DNA of 64,000 bases from Echinometra lucunter (GCA_029962745.1 CM057152.1:21339250-21403249), one strand, 5' to 3'; counted from the first letter of the stretch, positions 32,858 to 45,730 are shown. The notes: generated from the sequence alone by a model not told the origin. A program made the numbers and translations.

Positions 32858-33260
32858 AGCCCGTCGCACTCTATACGATCCGTCTGCGACCTGATTTTGG
32901 AAAAATTTGTCATAACATTTGATATGAACATTCAGACATTTAAAATCTTTATGATCAAAGTTCCAAATAGTCATATAAATACTAAATTCGAAATTCCAGG
33001 CTATTGCGAACCTCCCTGTAGAAATGAAAGCGAATTCTATTCCGAATCGTAGTGATGTTATAGCAATCTTGCGATTGGCTGATTTGGCCCTTACTCCGAC
33101 CACAAGGCTTGAAGTTAATAAAAATTTCGATTTTAGTATTCCTATCATTATTCTGAAATTCAAATCAGACAATTCTACTTGTTTAAACTTTCATATTAAA
33201 TACAAAATGCCATTTGTTTGAAAATCATATTGCAGTCAGATCGTATTGTGTGCAGAGGGC
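32858..33260. mobile_element. TTAA-type MITE, 403 bp (TATACGATC family, copy 2)
   Basis: Left end AGCCCGTCGCACTCTATACG, right end reversed GCCCTCTGCACACAATACGA. Right flank TTAA, left flank CTAA. Interior matches 12020-12356 in direct orientation (e.g. ATTTTAGTATTCCTAnCATT). Confidence 0.75.
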
Positions 33261-33436
33261 TTAAAGAGAAAGAAATTAGAATCCAAATGATGACATGGAA
33301 AATAACATGTGAATGAATCCCTAGTGAGAGCTCAATTGAGCCTGGGGGTAAATCGATTGATACAAACAGAAAAGTGGAGTATATATCAAACTTGATACTC
33401 TCAGATGTCTACATACATGAACATAGTCTCAAAACA

Positions 33437-33741
33437 GGGGGGTGTTTCACAAAGACTAAGTTTGACTGAAATCGCACTCAACTATGGCTGTCCATTCATG
33501 CCACTGTTTTCTTTCACCATCAGTCTCTCAAAGGATGTGCACATCGTGGTATTAAATCTGCAGAATTGGCATTTTTTTTTATAGATCATTGATGAAAAAA
33601 ACAAAAATTTCAGTTCTGTAGATTTGTGTCCAAGATCTGCACATCCTTTGAGAGACCGATGGTGGAAGAAAACAGTGGCATGAATGGCCAGCCATAGTTA
33701 AGTGCGATACAGTCAATCTTGGTCTTTGTGAAATACCTCCC
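33437..33741. mobile_element. Foldback element with about 110 bp arms
   Basis: Arms begin GGGGTGTTTCACAAAGACTA and, reversed, GGGAGGTATTTCACAAAGAC, and stay similar for over 100 bp (GAAAACAGTGGCATGAATGG on both). The spacer is about 90 bp. Confidence 0.85.
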
Positions 33742-34200
33742 AGGCGTTCACTCCAAGATTAGTCTAACTGCTTTACATTACATCACCCTCGCCCCTCTGA
33801 GAGGCTGTAAGAAAATGAGTTATCAAGCGTCAAAGAAACAGAAAAAAGATTTTATATGAGGTGAGAAATAAGGTATCATGACTAGTCAATAACATGATAT
33901 TCAGCAACTGGACACACCCCACAAAACAACAATCAGTATTCACCTGACTAAAAACTTTCTCAGCCTGATTCAGAATTTGCTCAGTTCATGCAGAAGTTAC
34001 AGAGCTTTTGTAGAAAAAATGCAGTATAACAGCATACAAATTCTCAGTTACAAGCATCATCTGATATTATCGACCTGCATGTGGAGAACGCTTTCAACCC
34101 TGACTTGGACAGTGAAGTGAACATTTTAAAAATCATTCCCAACGTCATTCCCACATTGCCTTTGACATCGTCATCGACTTTGTCTTCAAAATCATCCAGA

Positions 34201-34269
34201 TTTGATTTTTAGCATTTTGCCAATTTGATTTTTAACATTTTGTCAATTTGATTTTTAACATTTTGTCAT
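34201..34269. repeat. 23 bp tandem repeat, 3 copies
   Basis: Unit TTTGATTTTTAACATTTTGT plus three bases, repeated three times with one or two changes. Confidence 0.9.
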
Positions 34270-34863
34270 TATCTTTGACATTGTCGTGGACTTTGGAATT
34301 AACTGGAGTTACCATGGACTACATTATAACTCAGTACAGTGGATCTCCAAGTCTTCTTTGCTGTAAGTCTTGACAATTAATTATACTGTTTGTTTTCCTA
34401 TTGTATTGTAAATAACAATAATAAAACATCGCTAAATTAATAATTCACTTTCTTGCCTATGGGATTATCCTTAGATCTAATATCAAAACACTTTGGAAAA
34501 CTCTCCTTCAAAAATGAACTTTCAGAACATGAAAAACATGCAAAGTTTAGACAGAATCATAATTTCATGGCAGATTCTGGTAGTAGGGTTTTTATTATGA
34601 TTGGAAAAACCAGCTGCAACTTCAGCCTTTGCTACTTCCCTTCTCAACAGTCTGGACTCTCCCACGAGTGGTGATCATTTCACGTGACAACGAGGCCGTT
34701 TTACTGAGTGAGTGCTAAACACTTGAGATACTATTACATTCTCGCCATGAAAGTCAAGGGGGTATAGAGGGTCTGCAACGTGAGAGCCACTGGGGGACTG
34801 ATCACTGGGCAAAGGAGAGGAAGAATCTGTAACAAGATGACAGATATGAGATGACAAGTCATG

Positions 34864-35240
34864 GTCAGGGCTACATTTGGAAAAATAGTGGTTGTGCCTC
34901 CCCCATAAAACTGGAGATGATGTTTTCCATGCTACCAAGGGATCATGAGCTTGCAGTATTTAAAGATTTTGCATTCCTTCTGACAAACTTTGGTAACTTT
35001 TGTAATAGATTCTAAAAGGTAGACCTTGATATGAATAAGTGAATAGGGGTCAGGGCTACATTAGGAAAAATAGTGGTTGTGCCCCTCCCCTCCCCTGTAA
35101 AACTGCAAATGACGTTATCCATGCTACCAAGGGATCATGAGCTTGCATTATTTAAAGATTTTGCATTCCTTCTGAAAAAACTTCACCAACTTTTCTAATA
35201 GATGCTAAAGGGGTAAACCTTGATAGGAATAAGTGAATAG
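34864..35240. repeat. 186 bp tandem duplication
   Basis: Two direct copies starting TCAGGGCTACATT (34864 and 35050). They share GCTACCAAGGGATCATGAGC and AAGATTTTGCATTCCTTCTG. About 85-90 percent alike by eye. Confidence 0.85.
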
Positions 35241-35986
35241 GAGTGCAGCATTTAAAGATCCTCAAGTCATATCAAAATGAAATATTGTAATAGAAGATGA
35301 AGAAAGAAATTCAAAGATAACTTCTTCTTTTTCTTTTGGTGGAAACAATAATTAAAACATGATTCCTGATAAAAAAAGATTATTACAACAACAACAACAA
35401 AAAACTACAAATTGTTGTGTAACAAATTGTAATCACAAGAGTATGGCAAGCTCTGTAAATATTAACCAGAAAAACAAGATTACAAAATCTTGTGAATTTT
35501 ACAGAATTTAATGTGTATCATTCCCAAGAGCTTCATATCTACAAAAGAGTATTATATATTCCAAAGAGTTTCATATCTACTAAAGATAGTGAATTATATC
35601 TGATCTATGCATTTCTGTTTCAAAATAGAAATAATCTGTACCCCACATTGTGCAATAGCCCCCACAACCACCTATTAATGTTTCTTTGAAATGTATTGTA
35701 TGCAGTTTCAAATGAACTGCTGTAGAAAACACCACTTGCACAGAAGGTAGATACTTTCCACTTGGTGAAACAACCAAGCTTCCTGACCTTTTTGAATGTT
35801 TGAAGGATGTAAATATCACATAGAGTCAAGTTCAATTACCGGAAGGTCAAATATCCCCAAGACTAATTAATAGAGTGTAGGAAGAGACAAAACACACATC
35901 AAAAGGGTTGACCAAAGGTGACTTCACTTCATTTTCTTCATAGAAATAGCTCTGAGACAGCAGAAAATATTAGTATTGCCTACTTC

Positions 35987-36526
35987 AATTCGTCCCTTTT
36001 TTCACGAAGCGATGGTAATGAGGAAAATCGCGTATTTTTTCAATTCTGATTTTTTTTTCCATTTTTGGACATCATTCACCATTAAACATCTTGAACCTCA
36101 CAAAGTTTCAGACCATAATGATGTCTAAGTATGTAACTATGGCAATAATGTCAACAAGAAAATACTAAGTAAAAGGATTTTCTGTTTTCACGAAGTGACG
36201 GCTTACAAGCGTCCCGTATGTTTTACGTGCGTGGCTGAGATCCGTCACTTTGTGAAACAAAAAAACAGCGTGTCCTGGATTTCATGTTTTCACGAAATGA
36301 CGGTTATGTTTAAAGCTCTTTTTCCCCAAAATATAAAAGGAATATGCACATAATTGATAATAGATATTGTCCAGAATATGATCTATACTGGGATATAAAA
36401 TTTATTCACCAGTCATACATTACAGAGATTGAGATTATGGTTTAAAACTTTGAAAGCAATTTATGCAAAACTAACTTTTTGTGAATTGCGCACTCATCCG
36501 TCGCTGCATGGAAACAGGGACGAATT
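35987..36526. mobile_element. MITE with AATTCGTCCCT ends, about 540 bp
   Basis: Left end AATTCGTCCCTTTTTTCACG, right end reversed AATTCGTCCCTGTTTCCATG; similarity continues to GCGAyGG. Several internal TTTTCACGAAGTGACGG motifs repeat. Possible 3 bp target copy TCA. Confidence 0.7.
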
Positions 36527-37725
36527 CATTGATGCTGATATCAACAGATCAATGAGAAGTATATAAATTTCTAAGTCTGTAGGCCTGAGGTTTAAAGCAT
36601 GTAAATCTCAAGTGTCATCCTTGCAAAACTCTACAAATAATGAAAGATTCTCGGCTGTCAGTGATGTAAACTATAAAGGCATGGATTGAGAGGATGTGAA
36701 AGACTGTGAAATGAGAGCAGATGTGCTTTCTTCAAGCTCAAATCTCTGAAATCAAACCCTTTATAAACAGTGTCGGGTGAGATGGTTGTTTGGTAGTACA
36801 GGAGGCATAGGATACCAGAATTGCTCATGGCCCTGATAAATGATAGCAGCAAATAGCCAGAAAATGGTGTCTGTGTTTTGAGAGATGTGGAAAGAAGTTT
36901 AGATACAGGATGGGAACTGAATAATAAGACAGAGGGAAAAAAAAAACAGACATCTAAAGCACAAAATACATTAAGGGATAGAAAAGCTCGACTCATATCA
37001 AACTAATCTAAAGCAAAGTATACAAGATTTGTTATATTTAGGTGGTTAACAGATCACCTTTTAATTTTGTCAGAATTTTCTTTCTTTCTTTCTTTCTTTA
37101 CTTATTTTTATTCCTTTTGCCCACTTTTTTGTGGAGTCGAAATCTTTGGTCAGCCAAATGAGGCTATCTTGCTTATTGTTGGTTATTTTTCTCCAGGATT
37201 TAGATATGTTGCAGCTAAGACATTTTTTAACAAGATAAATGACATTTAGTTTGATATTGACAACGGCATTATGGTCTAATTTTTGCAATAAAAGGAGGCA
37301 TGTCAATTTTTCACATTTTGCTTGTATTCTCTATGGGAGGTGACTTTTTCTCAAATCTTGATTCTACATTCATGTCTTCTTTGAGCAATACCTCCATTAC
37401 TCCTGTTCCATTTCCACCTAGCTTTGAGTATGTTGTAACTGGGAAAAATTCTCTACAAGGAAATTAACATTTATTCTTTAATTAGGCCTCGACAGACCAC
37501 CTAATTCGTCTCCAGTGACAAATTCAAATTTCTTGTTTTAATTTTCATCTTTCTAAAAATGAAAGAGGTGAAAGGTTTAGGGTTAGATTAAATATGAGAA
37601 CATTTAATGGAAGAAAAGGATGTTTTGAACCATCCTAATCTGGGGAGAAACCCCATCCCGATACAGGATCCTTGTGCCTAAGGGAGTGGAAAATGGGCAG
37701 TTAATCGATGTGGTATGTGGTTTTG

Positions 37726-38070
37726 AAGTAAAGGGATAGAGAGAGAGAGAAAGAGGAAGGAAAAAAGTGTGAATGTGTGTTAAAAGAGAGAAAAAGAGAA
37801 AGAGAGAGAGAGACAGAAAGATATAAACAGATATACATGGGAAAGAGAAATAGAATTACAAGAGAAGTAGAGAAGGTTGTATGAATTCCACCTTAAAAGT
37901 GGTTTAAAGTGAAGGGATAGAGATATAGAGAAAGAGGAAAGAAAAAAGAGTGTGGGGTGGAGGAACAAAGAAAGACAGAGAGACACACAGACAGAAAGAT
38001 ATACAAATAGATATACGTGGGAAAGAGTAACAGAATTACAAGAGAAGAAGAGAAGGTTGTATGAATTTTA
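37726..38070. repeat. 181 bp tandem duplication, GA-rich
   Basis: Two copies beginning AAGTnAAGGGATAGAG (37726 and 37907) and ending GAGAAGGTTGTATGAATT. Purine-rich, non-coding. Confidence 0.85.
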
Positions 38071-38575
38071 CTATCTGAAATTAGGTGACCTCTGGAAAAG
38101 TCTTTTCTTGCTGTTATCTGCCTTTATAAATGTATTGTGCCTTGTTTCAAACTACTTCTCCCTCTGTATCTCTTTTCCTTTTTACTTTCATTTTTTCTGT
38201 TCTCTCTCACTCTCGCTATCCTATCACCGTCCTCTTCTCATGCTCTCTGCATTTCTAGAGGTCAGACAAAAACAAAAGGATTCTTGAGAAAAGGCTTGTA
38301 TTAAGATGGAGCCAGGTCTAAACATGCACTTGCCCCGAGTCCTAATTGTTCAAGTGCGTGCATGACCGGTGCCTACTTGAATTGAGGATGTATCACAGGC
38401 ACCTACCCCAATGACAATGACACAATCATTATGTGCTTACAGAATCAAGTGTGCGAGGGGCACAGACGCAAGCTCAAACAAGGCCGGCTTGCAAGAATTG
38501 ATGGGGGTCCGCGCAGCTTTGGTCACGCAGCGATGTTTGCCAGTTGTCGATGTCCCTAATACGCGGTTTAGTGTG

Positions 38576-38688
38576 ATGGCAAGACTGAGCAAACATCAGT
38601 TCGGCACCCTTTTGATCATGATGTTTCTCTCTGCATTCCCTGCTATTCTTTTCCTCTCCTATGATCACCACTGTAAATGTGCAAATAG
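38576..38688 (+). CDS. Possible first coding exon of a type II membrane protein
   Basis: An ATG in good Kozak context (GTGATGG) opens MARLSKHQFGTLLIMMFLS followed by AFPAILFLSY and a short Cys-containing stretch, then a possible donor (AATAG|GTATCT, phase 2). A basic start followed by a hydrophobic run is the pattern of Golgi signal anchors. The 100 bp upstream are richer in CpG than the surroundings, as in a 5' UTR. No downstream exon was found on this strand, so this is a weak candidate that could be chance. Confidence 0.25.
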
Positions 38689-40263
38689 GTATCTCATGCC
38701 TTTATCATCTGTCTACATGATCTTGTTACATTAAAATATTTCGATCAGCTCACACACAAAAAGCCAGTGTTCCCTGATCACTATTTCTCATCTCAATGCT
38801 CAAATCCACCTGCACAGCATTTATAATGTAGCACAAAGTACACTGAACGCAGGTATGCACTTGCTGGCTTCGCAGAAAAAGGACAGTATGTACTCATACA
38901 TAATTGACATATATGTATTAAGCCATCCCACATCACGGCAGATCATCAAATAGCTGGAGGAGATATCTGCAAGATGATCGCTGTAGATCTCACAAGAATA
39001 CAATGGTTAGCGGAGGCCACGGACGGTAGCAAGACTCTAGAGCACCAAGAGGCAAATTCAACTCCAGAAGATCGCACCCCTGGTACTCTAGAAAGCTCTT
39101 GTCAACCTGCGAGTCATACAGTATTACATGAAAACCCGTTGGGTTCCTCTCACACTTTTTTGAAAACACTCATGTGATAGCGATACACCCTAAACCCTAG
39201 TGGCCATTCAGGCTTCAGGTACCCACAACAGGTTATGCCTTCTGTCACTTCATGCAAAGTACTCTTTCTTCCGTTTTTCTCCTTTTCAAAGAAACATCAT
39301 CATAAGAGGAGGATCAAGACAAGTGAACGCCGGCCTAAGGAAATTGTTTCGACTTTACAAGATGGTAACATTGTTCATTCTGAAAGATGGATTCCTCTTG
39401 CTGCTTAAAGGGGAAAGAGCAAGGCATATTTTACACCACGTTACAAAATATAAGCACGTCAACTGATAAACCAACAGATGTGGCATAGGGTTGTAGTGGA
39501 ATGATAACCCAATGGGCATTTGAAGTTAAGTTACATAGATCATGTTTGCAAATTGCAAGCATTAATTTCTAATGACCATGCATTGGGGACAGTTGTGCTA
39601 TAATAGATTCTAAGGATGTTGTATAATGCCGGAGATGCTTCCTTTCAGAAGAGACCAAATGACATGTACTATGCCCCCCAAATGTGCTAACAATACTCAG
39701 TTTTTGCCATGAAATGTATGAACTAAGCCATTGGCACAACTGTAATTTATAGTTGCACTGTGTGATGGACTTGGATATTTTCTGTTTGTTTGTTTTCACT
39801 TCTTTATGATTTTACTGAATAAAGATGATACATGTATATATTGAACATCCTGATACAACTGTAATTGAAACCTGATGAATAAAGACTGCAAATCTAAAGA
39901 GGGCTTTAATGATGAGTATTTAACAAATCAGAAAATTGTAACATCTTATTTATGGAGGCTAGTAAACAATAGGGTAACAGATTGCATAAGCTACACATCA
40001 GTATATCATATTCAGGTGACGGCATATTGTAAAATTTTCTTTTCAGTGATTCAGTTCATGAATAAATGTAAACAAGAAAATACTTTTCATTTTTAACAGA
40101 AACTTTAGATTTTTTGTGCACAAGTGAAGGGGAGAAAAGGAAAAGATGTAAAATGAAAAACAAGCAAAAGAAGAAAATAGCAACAGTGCATGAACAAACA
40201 AGTATCAGAGACATAAAGAGAGAGACAGAGACAGAGAGAGACAGAGAGAGAGAGAGAAAAGGG

Positions 40264-40355
40264 GGGATGTTGAGAAAATGCATTTTTAACTCCGTTAACG
40301 GACATGACACAGCTCATCATGTCCGTTACGCTAAAAGAAGTGCATTTTCTCAACA
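40264..40355. mobile_element. Hairpin with about 40 bp arms
   Basis: GGATGTTGAGAAAATGCATT ... TCCGTTAACGGACATGA faces TCATGTCCGTTA ... TGCATTTTCTCAACATCC. Nearly the whole 92 bp can pair. CATGTCCGTTATGCTGGAAT recurs at about 40495. Confidence 0.75.
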
Positions 40356-40600
40356 TCCGTTCTATACAATTTTGTGAAATTCATCATGTATGTAACTGAT
40401 AGTTTTATGCGTCTGTTAAACTCAGCAAGGACTGTTTGGATACTGCACATTCTAAACTGTAATACTCTGGAAACACAAAAATCTGTCTCATTGTCATGTC
40501 CGTTATGCTGGAATTGCCCTTCTGCATTTTTAAAGTCATTTTTGAATTTCTCTTAATGTTGCTGTACAATGTGCTTCATCAGGTCGGTTATTCCATCTGG

Positions 40601-40880
40601 GAATTGTCTTTGTAGAAAGTATATATTCAACACTCTAAAATTTTGAGCAATGCAAAGGTGTCGTGAAATCTGGTGAACTAGATTACAACAGGCTCTCGAT
40701 CTTCTTCATACTAGGAAAATAGGTATAAGCACGTGTGTCTCCTTGTCACAGGAAATGTCTTTGTAGTAAGTGTATATTCAGCACTCGAAAACTTTAAGCA
40801 ATGCAAAGGTATCATTACATCTGGAGAACTAGATAACAACAGGCTCTTGATCTTCATACTAGAAAAATAGGATAAGAGAA
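40601..40880. repeat. 151 bp tandem duplication
   Basis: Two copies starting GAAnTGTCTTTGTAG (40601, 40752), sharing AGCAATGCAAAGGT and AACAACAGGCTCT. Confidence 0.85.
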
Positions 40881-41810
40881 TCAAATGAGGACTGTCAATG
40901 TCATAGTCTGATTTACATTACTAGACCATGCAACAACAACAAAAAAAAAAAAAGAAGAAATGCATCAGAGGAAAGGAACAAAAGATACAAAATGCCCAAA
41001 GTCACAGGTTTTTCACGATGAGAGTGAGAAAAGATTCCCTTGTTGACAAAATAGGAGTTTATTTTGAGTTTATCATTTCAAAATAAAGTAAAAAAAAAAG
41101 TGTTTTAAAATCAGAGAGAGAGAGAGGGGGGGGGGGGGGAGGGGCAGAATGACTAAAACAAATACACAAAGAAAGGGATGAAATAAGGGGGAAAGAAATG
41201 GAAAAAACAGAGATAAAAGAAGCAAGATAAGAGCAGAAATAGGGAATTATAGCTGAAAAGGGGATAAAAACCTAACCTCGGTACATGCATAATATGAGGA
41301 AACATAATCATTGTCAAAATCTAGTTCATGTAAACTAGGACTGAGGTTTCAAGGAACTTGGGGATATCTGAATCTAGTTATCAGTACATAAATATTGATT
41401 TTTTTTTGTCCTAACAAAAACACCCATTTCAAAGGGAAAAAAATTTCCCTGTCCAAGCCTACCAAAATTCTTTCTAACCTTCCAGAGGAAAAAAATAGAT
41501 ATGTAATCTTATATAGTTTGATGCTTTTGACAGACAAAGGAAAATTACCATTTAGCAGCTATAACAGGAATTTATTTTGTAGTATCTCTTGTTTTCTGAG
41601 TGAATTTTGAAAAACAAAGTTTGGGGGAAATACTCAAATTATTGAATAGAAGGTCCCATTTTTTTGCCAAACAAATATCCATGTGACTTTGGCTCTACTT
41701 GTATTCTTTTTTCATTTGATGTCTCAAACAGTCTGAACTCTGGAGATACACAGATAAAAGCACAGGCAAGTAAAAAAAAGTCAGCACCTACAATCTAGAA
41801 CGGGCAGTTA

Positions 41811-42354
41811 GGAGAATGAAACCCAGGCATCAGTGTGCTCTTAGTGAATTGAGATAACCAAGAAGAGTAAACAGTGAAAGTTTGAGCAAAATCGGACAAT
41901 CTGCTCAAGAGTTATGAATTTTGAAAGTTTCAGTAAATCCCTGTTATGGGGATCCTTGAGTTGGCAACTTTGCCAGCATCTGTGATGTCATCGTGGGCAA
42001 CTCAATTGATTTATATGAAATTTCAAGTCAGGAATCAGCATAATTCTTCCCAAAATGCTTGCAGAATTCATGTAGCCATGTCATACTCAAACAGTAAATT
42101 AAACGAATTTCTGAGTTTCTTGAAAATAAAGAAAATGTGAAATTCTGTGTATAAAATGAATGGAGAGTTGTCCACGATGACATCACAAATGCTGGCAAAG
42201 TTGCCAACTCAAGGATCCCCATAATAAGGATTTACTTTAACTTTCAAAGTTCATAACTCTTGAACAGATTGTCTGATTTTCCTCAAACTTTCAATGTTTA
42301 CTCTACTTGTTCTTCTTCATTCACTGGAAGCACAATGTCTGGGTTGCATTCTCC
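41811..42354. mobile_element. Foldback element with about 190 bp arms
   Basis: Ends GGAGAATGAAACCCAG and, reversed, GGAGAATGCAACCCAG. The arms include GGGGATCCTTGAGTTGGCAA and GCCAGCATCTGTGATGTCAT on the left with their reverse complements on the right; the spacer is about 160 bp. Frames at both arms that start with the same peptide (MGILELATLPA) simply reflect the inverted repeat. Confidence 0.85.
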
Positions 42355-43118
42355 TTTTGAGACATTTTGAGGTTTACAGTCTACTCACAGAAAATGTTAT
42401 ATTTCGTACATGTCATGTACTTCACTTGATATTATCAAAAATGATTTTCACTATCGGAAAACTCTTTATCCTTTCCTTTTGACCAGTTATCAAGATAAGT
42501 GTTGGTATTCAGTATTTTACTGATTGTTTCTGTGATTCAATAAGCGTAAGATGCGATTTGAAGATATTCATTGTAAGTGCTTTGTTGACACATTGATTGA
42601 TAATATGGTTTGTATTCAATGTGAAGTAATACTAGTATATAAAATAAAGATTCCCTGTGTTTATATAGGAATGCAGTCTACACAAGAAGTTACAGATAAG
42701 ATGTCAAAGACTTGGGGTGTATATCCTTACTGGCCACTGCCCTTATGTTGTAAATTAATCTTTAAAGGTCTTAAGAGTACCATGCATCCACACTGACAAT
42801 GCAGTACATGAAGGAACCATTCCAAGCTTCTATTCATATCCACCCCGATAACTACACAAGTCGAAACACAACTGACAATCAAACAAAAAACATGGCCTTT
42901 CCTTCAGACTAATGCTATTAGATACAACATCTGAACACTGTTTCCGTTAAGTTTTCAAAGACCATGCAATTGGCCCTTACACCTGACTTTCACTGCTAAT
43001 TTTGCAAAGTTTTGTGATGGTGTCTGCATTTTCTTTCTTTCTTTTTTTTTTGTCTTGTTGGTATCACTATCTGTCAGAGGTTGGGAAGAAGCCACTTAAG
43101 CGGCTCAAGATTGGTTAC

Positions 43119-43170
43119 CTGATCTGTCGCAGGTATATAACGTCAACACCAAAAACCAGATCACAAACAT
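43119..43170 (-). CDS. Candidate signal-peptide exon, possibly 5' end of the RTK gene
   Basis: ATG followed by MFVIWFLVLTLYTCDRS, a plausible secretory signal, then the donor TCAG|GTAACC in phase 1. The strand agrees with the receptor kinase, whose mapped exons lack a signal peptide. The phase does not fit exon a (phase 0), so at least one further exon would be needed between them. An upstream in-frame ATG (43365) would add a second hydrophobic stretch and would make it less signal-like. Confidence 0.25.
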
Positions 43171-45730
43171 GACGACACCCACCAAACACCTGGAAGAAAT
43201 CCCATGATCCGTTGCATCTCCGTTATCTGAAGGTAAATTGCTAGAGGGCCGTACGAGTCCCATATGGATCAGTATAAAGAAAAGAGCTGATGAGATAAAG
43301 CGGCCATTTATAAGATCTCCTAAATCTTGAAACTTGAGACAATCCCATGTAAACATCTTGTCCATTGCATTCAGTGATGTTTCTCACACAATGCTGCTAC
43401 AGCCAAGGTAACACTGAATCTTACTGTACAATAAACAGCAACCACTGCATGATTTCCTTGAGGTATAATAATGACAGGGTATTTAAATTGCCCTTGAGTA
43501 GATTTCTTCAAAGTCTTCAAGATTTTGTTAAAATAACAACTTGAACTATTTTACTTGTGGCTTTCAAAAATGTGACGTAAATTATATTTCATCTGTCAGG
43601 TTGTTAAACCAAAGAGTAAAAATTTTGAAAGAGCCACAGGAAATGAATGTGAAATAAAAGACAAACATCCAATCACATCACATTTCTGTTTATCAAATTT
43701 ATTTCAAGACAAAACAAAAAGAAACAATTAGAAATTAAATGCAATAAAGAAAACCCTTTGAACTACAACAGGTTTGTATTCATAGCAAAATCTTGCAAGA
43801 ATCATGAATGTCCTGTGATTAATGAATCTTATGGGAATACGCAGTGCTAATTATTTCTCTTAAAAATCACAAGTTTCATTCAATTTTCACCAGGGAATAG
43901 CATAGCAAAGCAAGTCGTTTCACATACAGTTAAAATTCACTGTAAATTTATTCATCTCCAGGTACTTGGTGGTTACTACTGGAAACTTTGTGGGGGAGTA
44001 ATTGGAAATTAAGTTGACAAATGAGTCTTCTTTTCAATGCCTGCTGCTTACAAAAAGATGAAGTATGTAGAAAGATTGGGGGGGGGGGGGAATGTCATAT
44101 GAGGTCTGAGGTTAGGAGAGGGGTTAAAGGGGACATGAATACAGAAGAAAATTTCTCTTATTTTCGGTTGTTGATTTTAGTTTGATATTGAAGGAACTTC
44201 AGAAAAAAAAGAAAAAAAAAAGTCTTAGATGATTACATCAAGTTGAAGGAAGGGGCAAAATTTATAAGGATTTGAAAAAAGTCTGAATCAAATTTATGAC
44301 CGATAAATGACAAGATCATATATTAAATTTACTACATTCCCAATACATAAAAGGTTATTGAAAGTCACCCCCCCCCACACATACATGGCAAGATATCATA
44401 TAAAGGACAGAAAAAATTGCAATGAAATTGGCTAACGCAGGAGAAGTGGGGGACAACAGAAAATAGATCTTTTAAAAAGACCTAGAAAGAAAGGAAACAA
44501 GTCTGTCGTCCTCCAGTCTGTGTCTCTTCTAATTTTTTTGCCAAAGGAATGATCAGAAATTCATGTAACTAACTAGGTCGCAACAGAAAGAAAAATATAT
44601 AAAACAAGCAAAGGAAAGGAAGGGGCGGAGAAAAAAAGAGAGAAGAAAAACATCAAACAGCTAAACTGTAGGTGAAGGAAGGACAAAACAGCTTTAGGTG
44701 AAAGCTTAGCTAATTTCATGTTTCCATCCAATACATCCAAGGCAAAATAAAAACATTGATCTCTTACACAAGAACAGCATGAGAAACCTAATGACCAGTA
44801 AGGCCGAGACATTTATGACGTCATCTCACCAGATGAATCCTCAACAGGAAACTGAGCATGTCAATCGCTGAGCAATGCCTTGTAAAATACCATGGGAACA
44901 CTTCAATCAGCATCGTCAAGTCCAACTGGAAATCATTTCTATGAAATATGAGCCAGTGAATGAGACGCGCTGCTCTGGTATCGGTGATGACGTAGCACCA
45001 TCCGGTAGCAGGAATCGGCTTATTAGTCAATAAAACCTAAATCAATATACCATTTGTAAACACTGAAATCTGTCGTTGTTTGGGAATGAAAATTTAAAAG
45101 GTTTCTAAGAAACGTATGCACAGAAATACATATTTCACATTTTTGTCAATTGGTATTAGCCCGTTTGATCATGGTTCCATTTTCATACATGTAACCTCAC
45201 TGTATTTCAAGGATTGCTAGCATTTGCAGGAGCCGCAGGGCATATTGACAAGTGTGTGTGTGTGTGGGGGGGGGGTGCACATGTCAATGAACATATCACT
45301 TCATTTCAGTGTAATTTTAAACATGTTTAATGAAGAAAAAAAATTGGGGGACAGGTGCAGTAGCCCCTGCTTTGAGAACAGACAATTGAGATGAAGATGA
45401 ATATCAACATTTTATAAGACAGACAATACTTATCATGTGCATATCATAACCTCTATGACTGAGCAGCTCAGCATATTCATAACTATACATCCCTTCCCAT
45501 TCAATCATTATAAATGCCATGATTGTAAAGATTTTCAAAGAACCGACTTAAGGCCATCTCCAACACCTTGCCCACAACCTTTAGATACGTACATGCCATT
45601 ACACAGTTTTAGTGTGATTTCAATACGCACAACAATGGGTGTTAGAAACTGCCCCTTCATTGCTTTCTCGGATGTCCTTGCAATGACATTGAATAAAAAC
45701 AAACACGGATTTTTGGAGGGATCTCTGCAT
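43171..45730. other. No gene established; microsatellites and G/C runs
   Basis: Contains short G runs (near 44080), C runs (near 44370) and A-rich tracts. An open minus-strand stretch at 44827-45030 ends at a fair donor (CTG|GTGAGA) but shows no recognisable domain. Confidence 0.4.

Noticed and set aside
34864..35240. CRISPR-like or regularly spaced repeats
   Set aside because: Only two long direct copies, in a eukaryotic genome; an ordinary tandem duplication.
38323..38365. Short hairpin CATGCACTTG...CAAGTGCGTGCATG as a microRNA
   Set aside because: The stem is too short and interrupted for a microRNA precursor.
41946..42222. Two related small proteins starting MGILELATLPA
   Set aside because: They are the two arms of one inverted repeat read on opposite strands.
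44827..45030. Minus-strand open stretch ending at a GTGAGA donor
   Set aside because: No acceptor, no recognised domain, and not linked in phase to a signal peptide; kept only as a remark.
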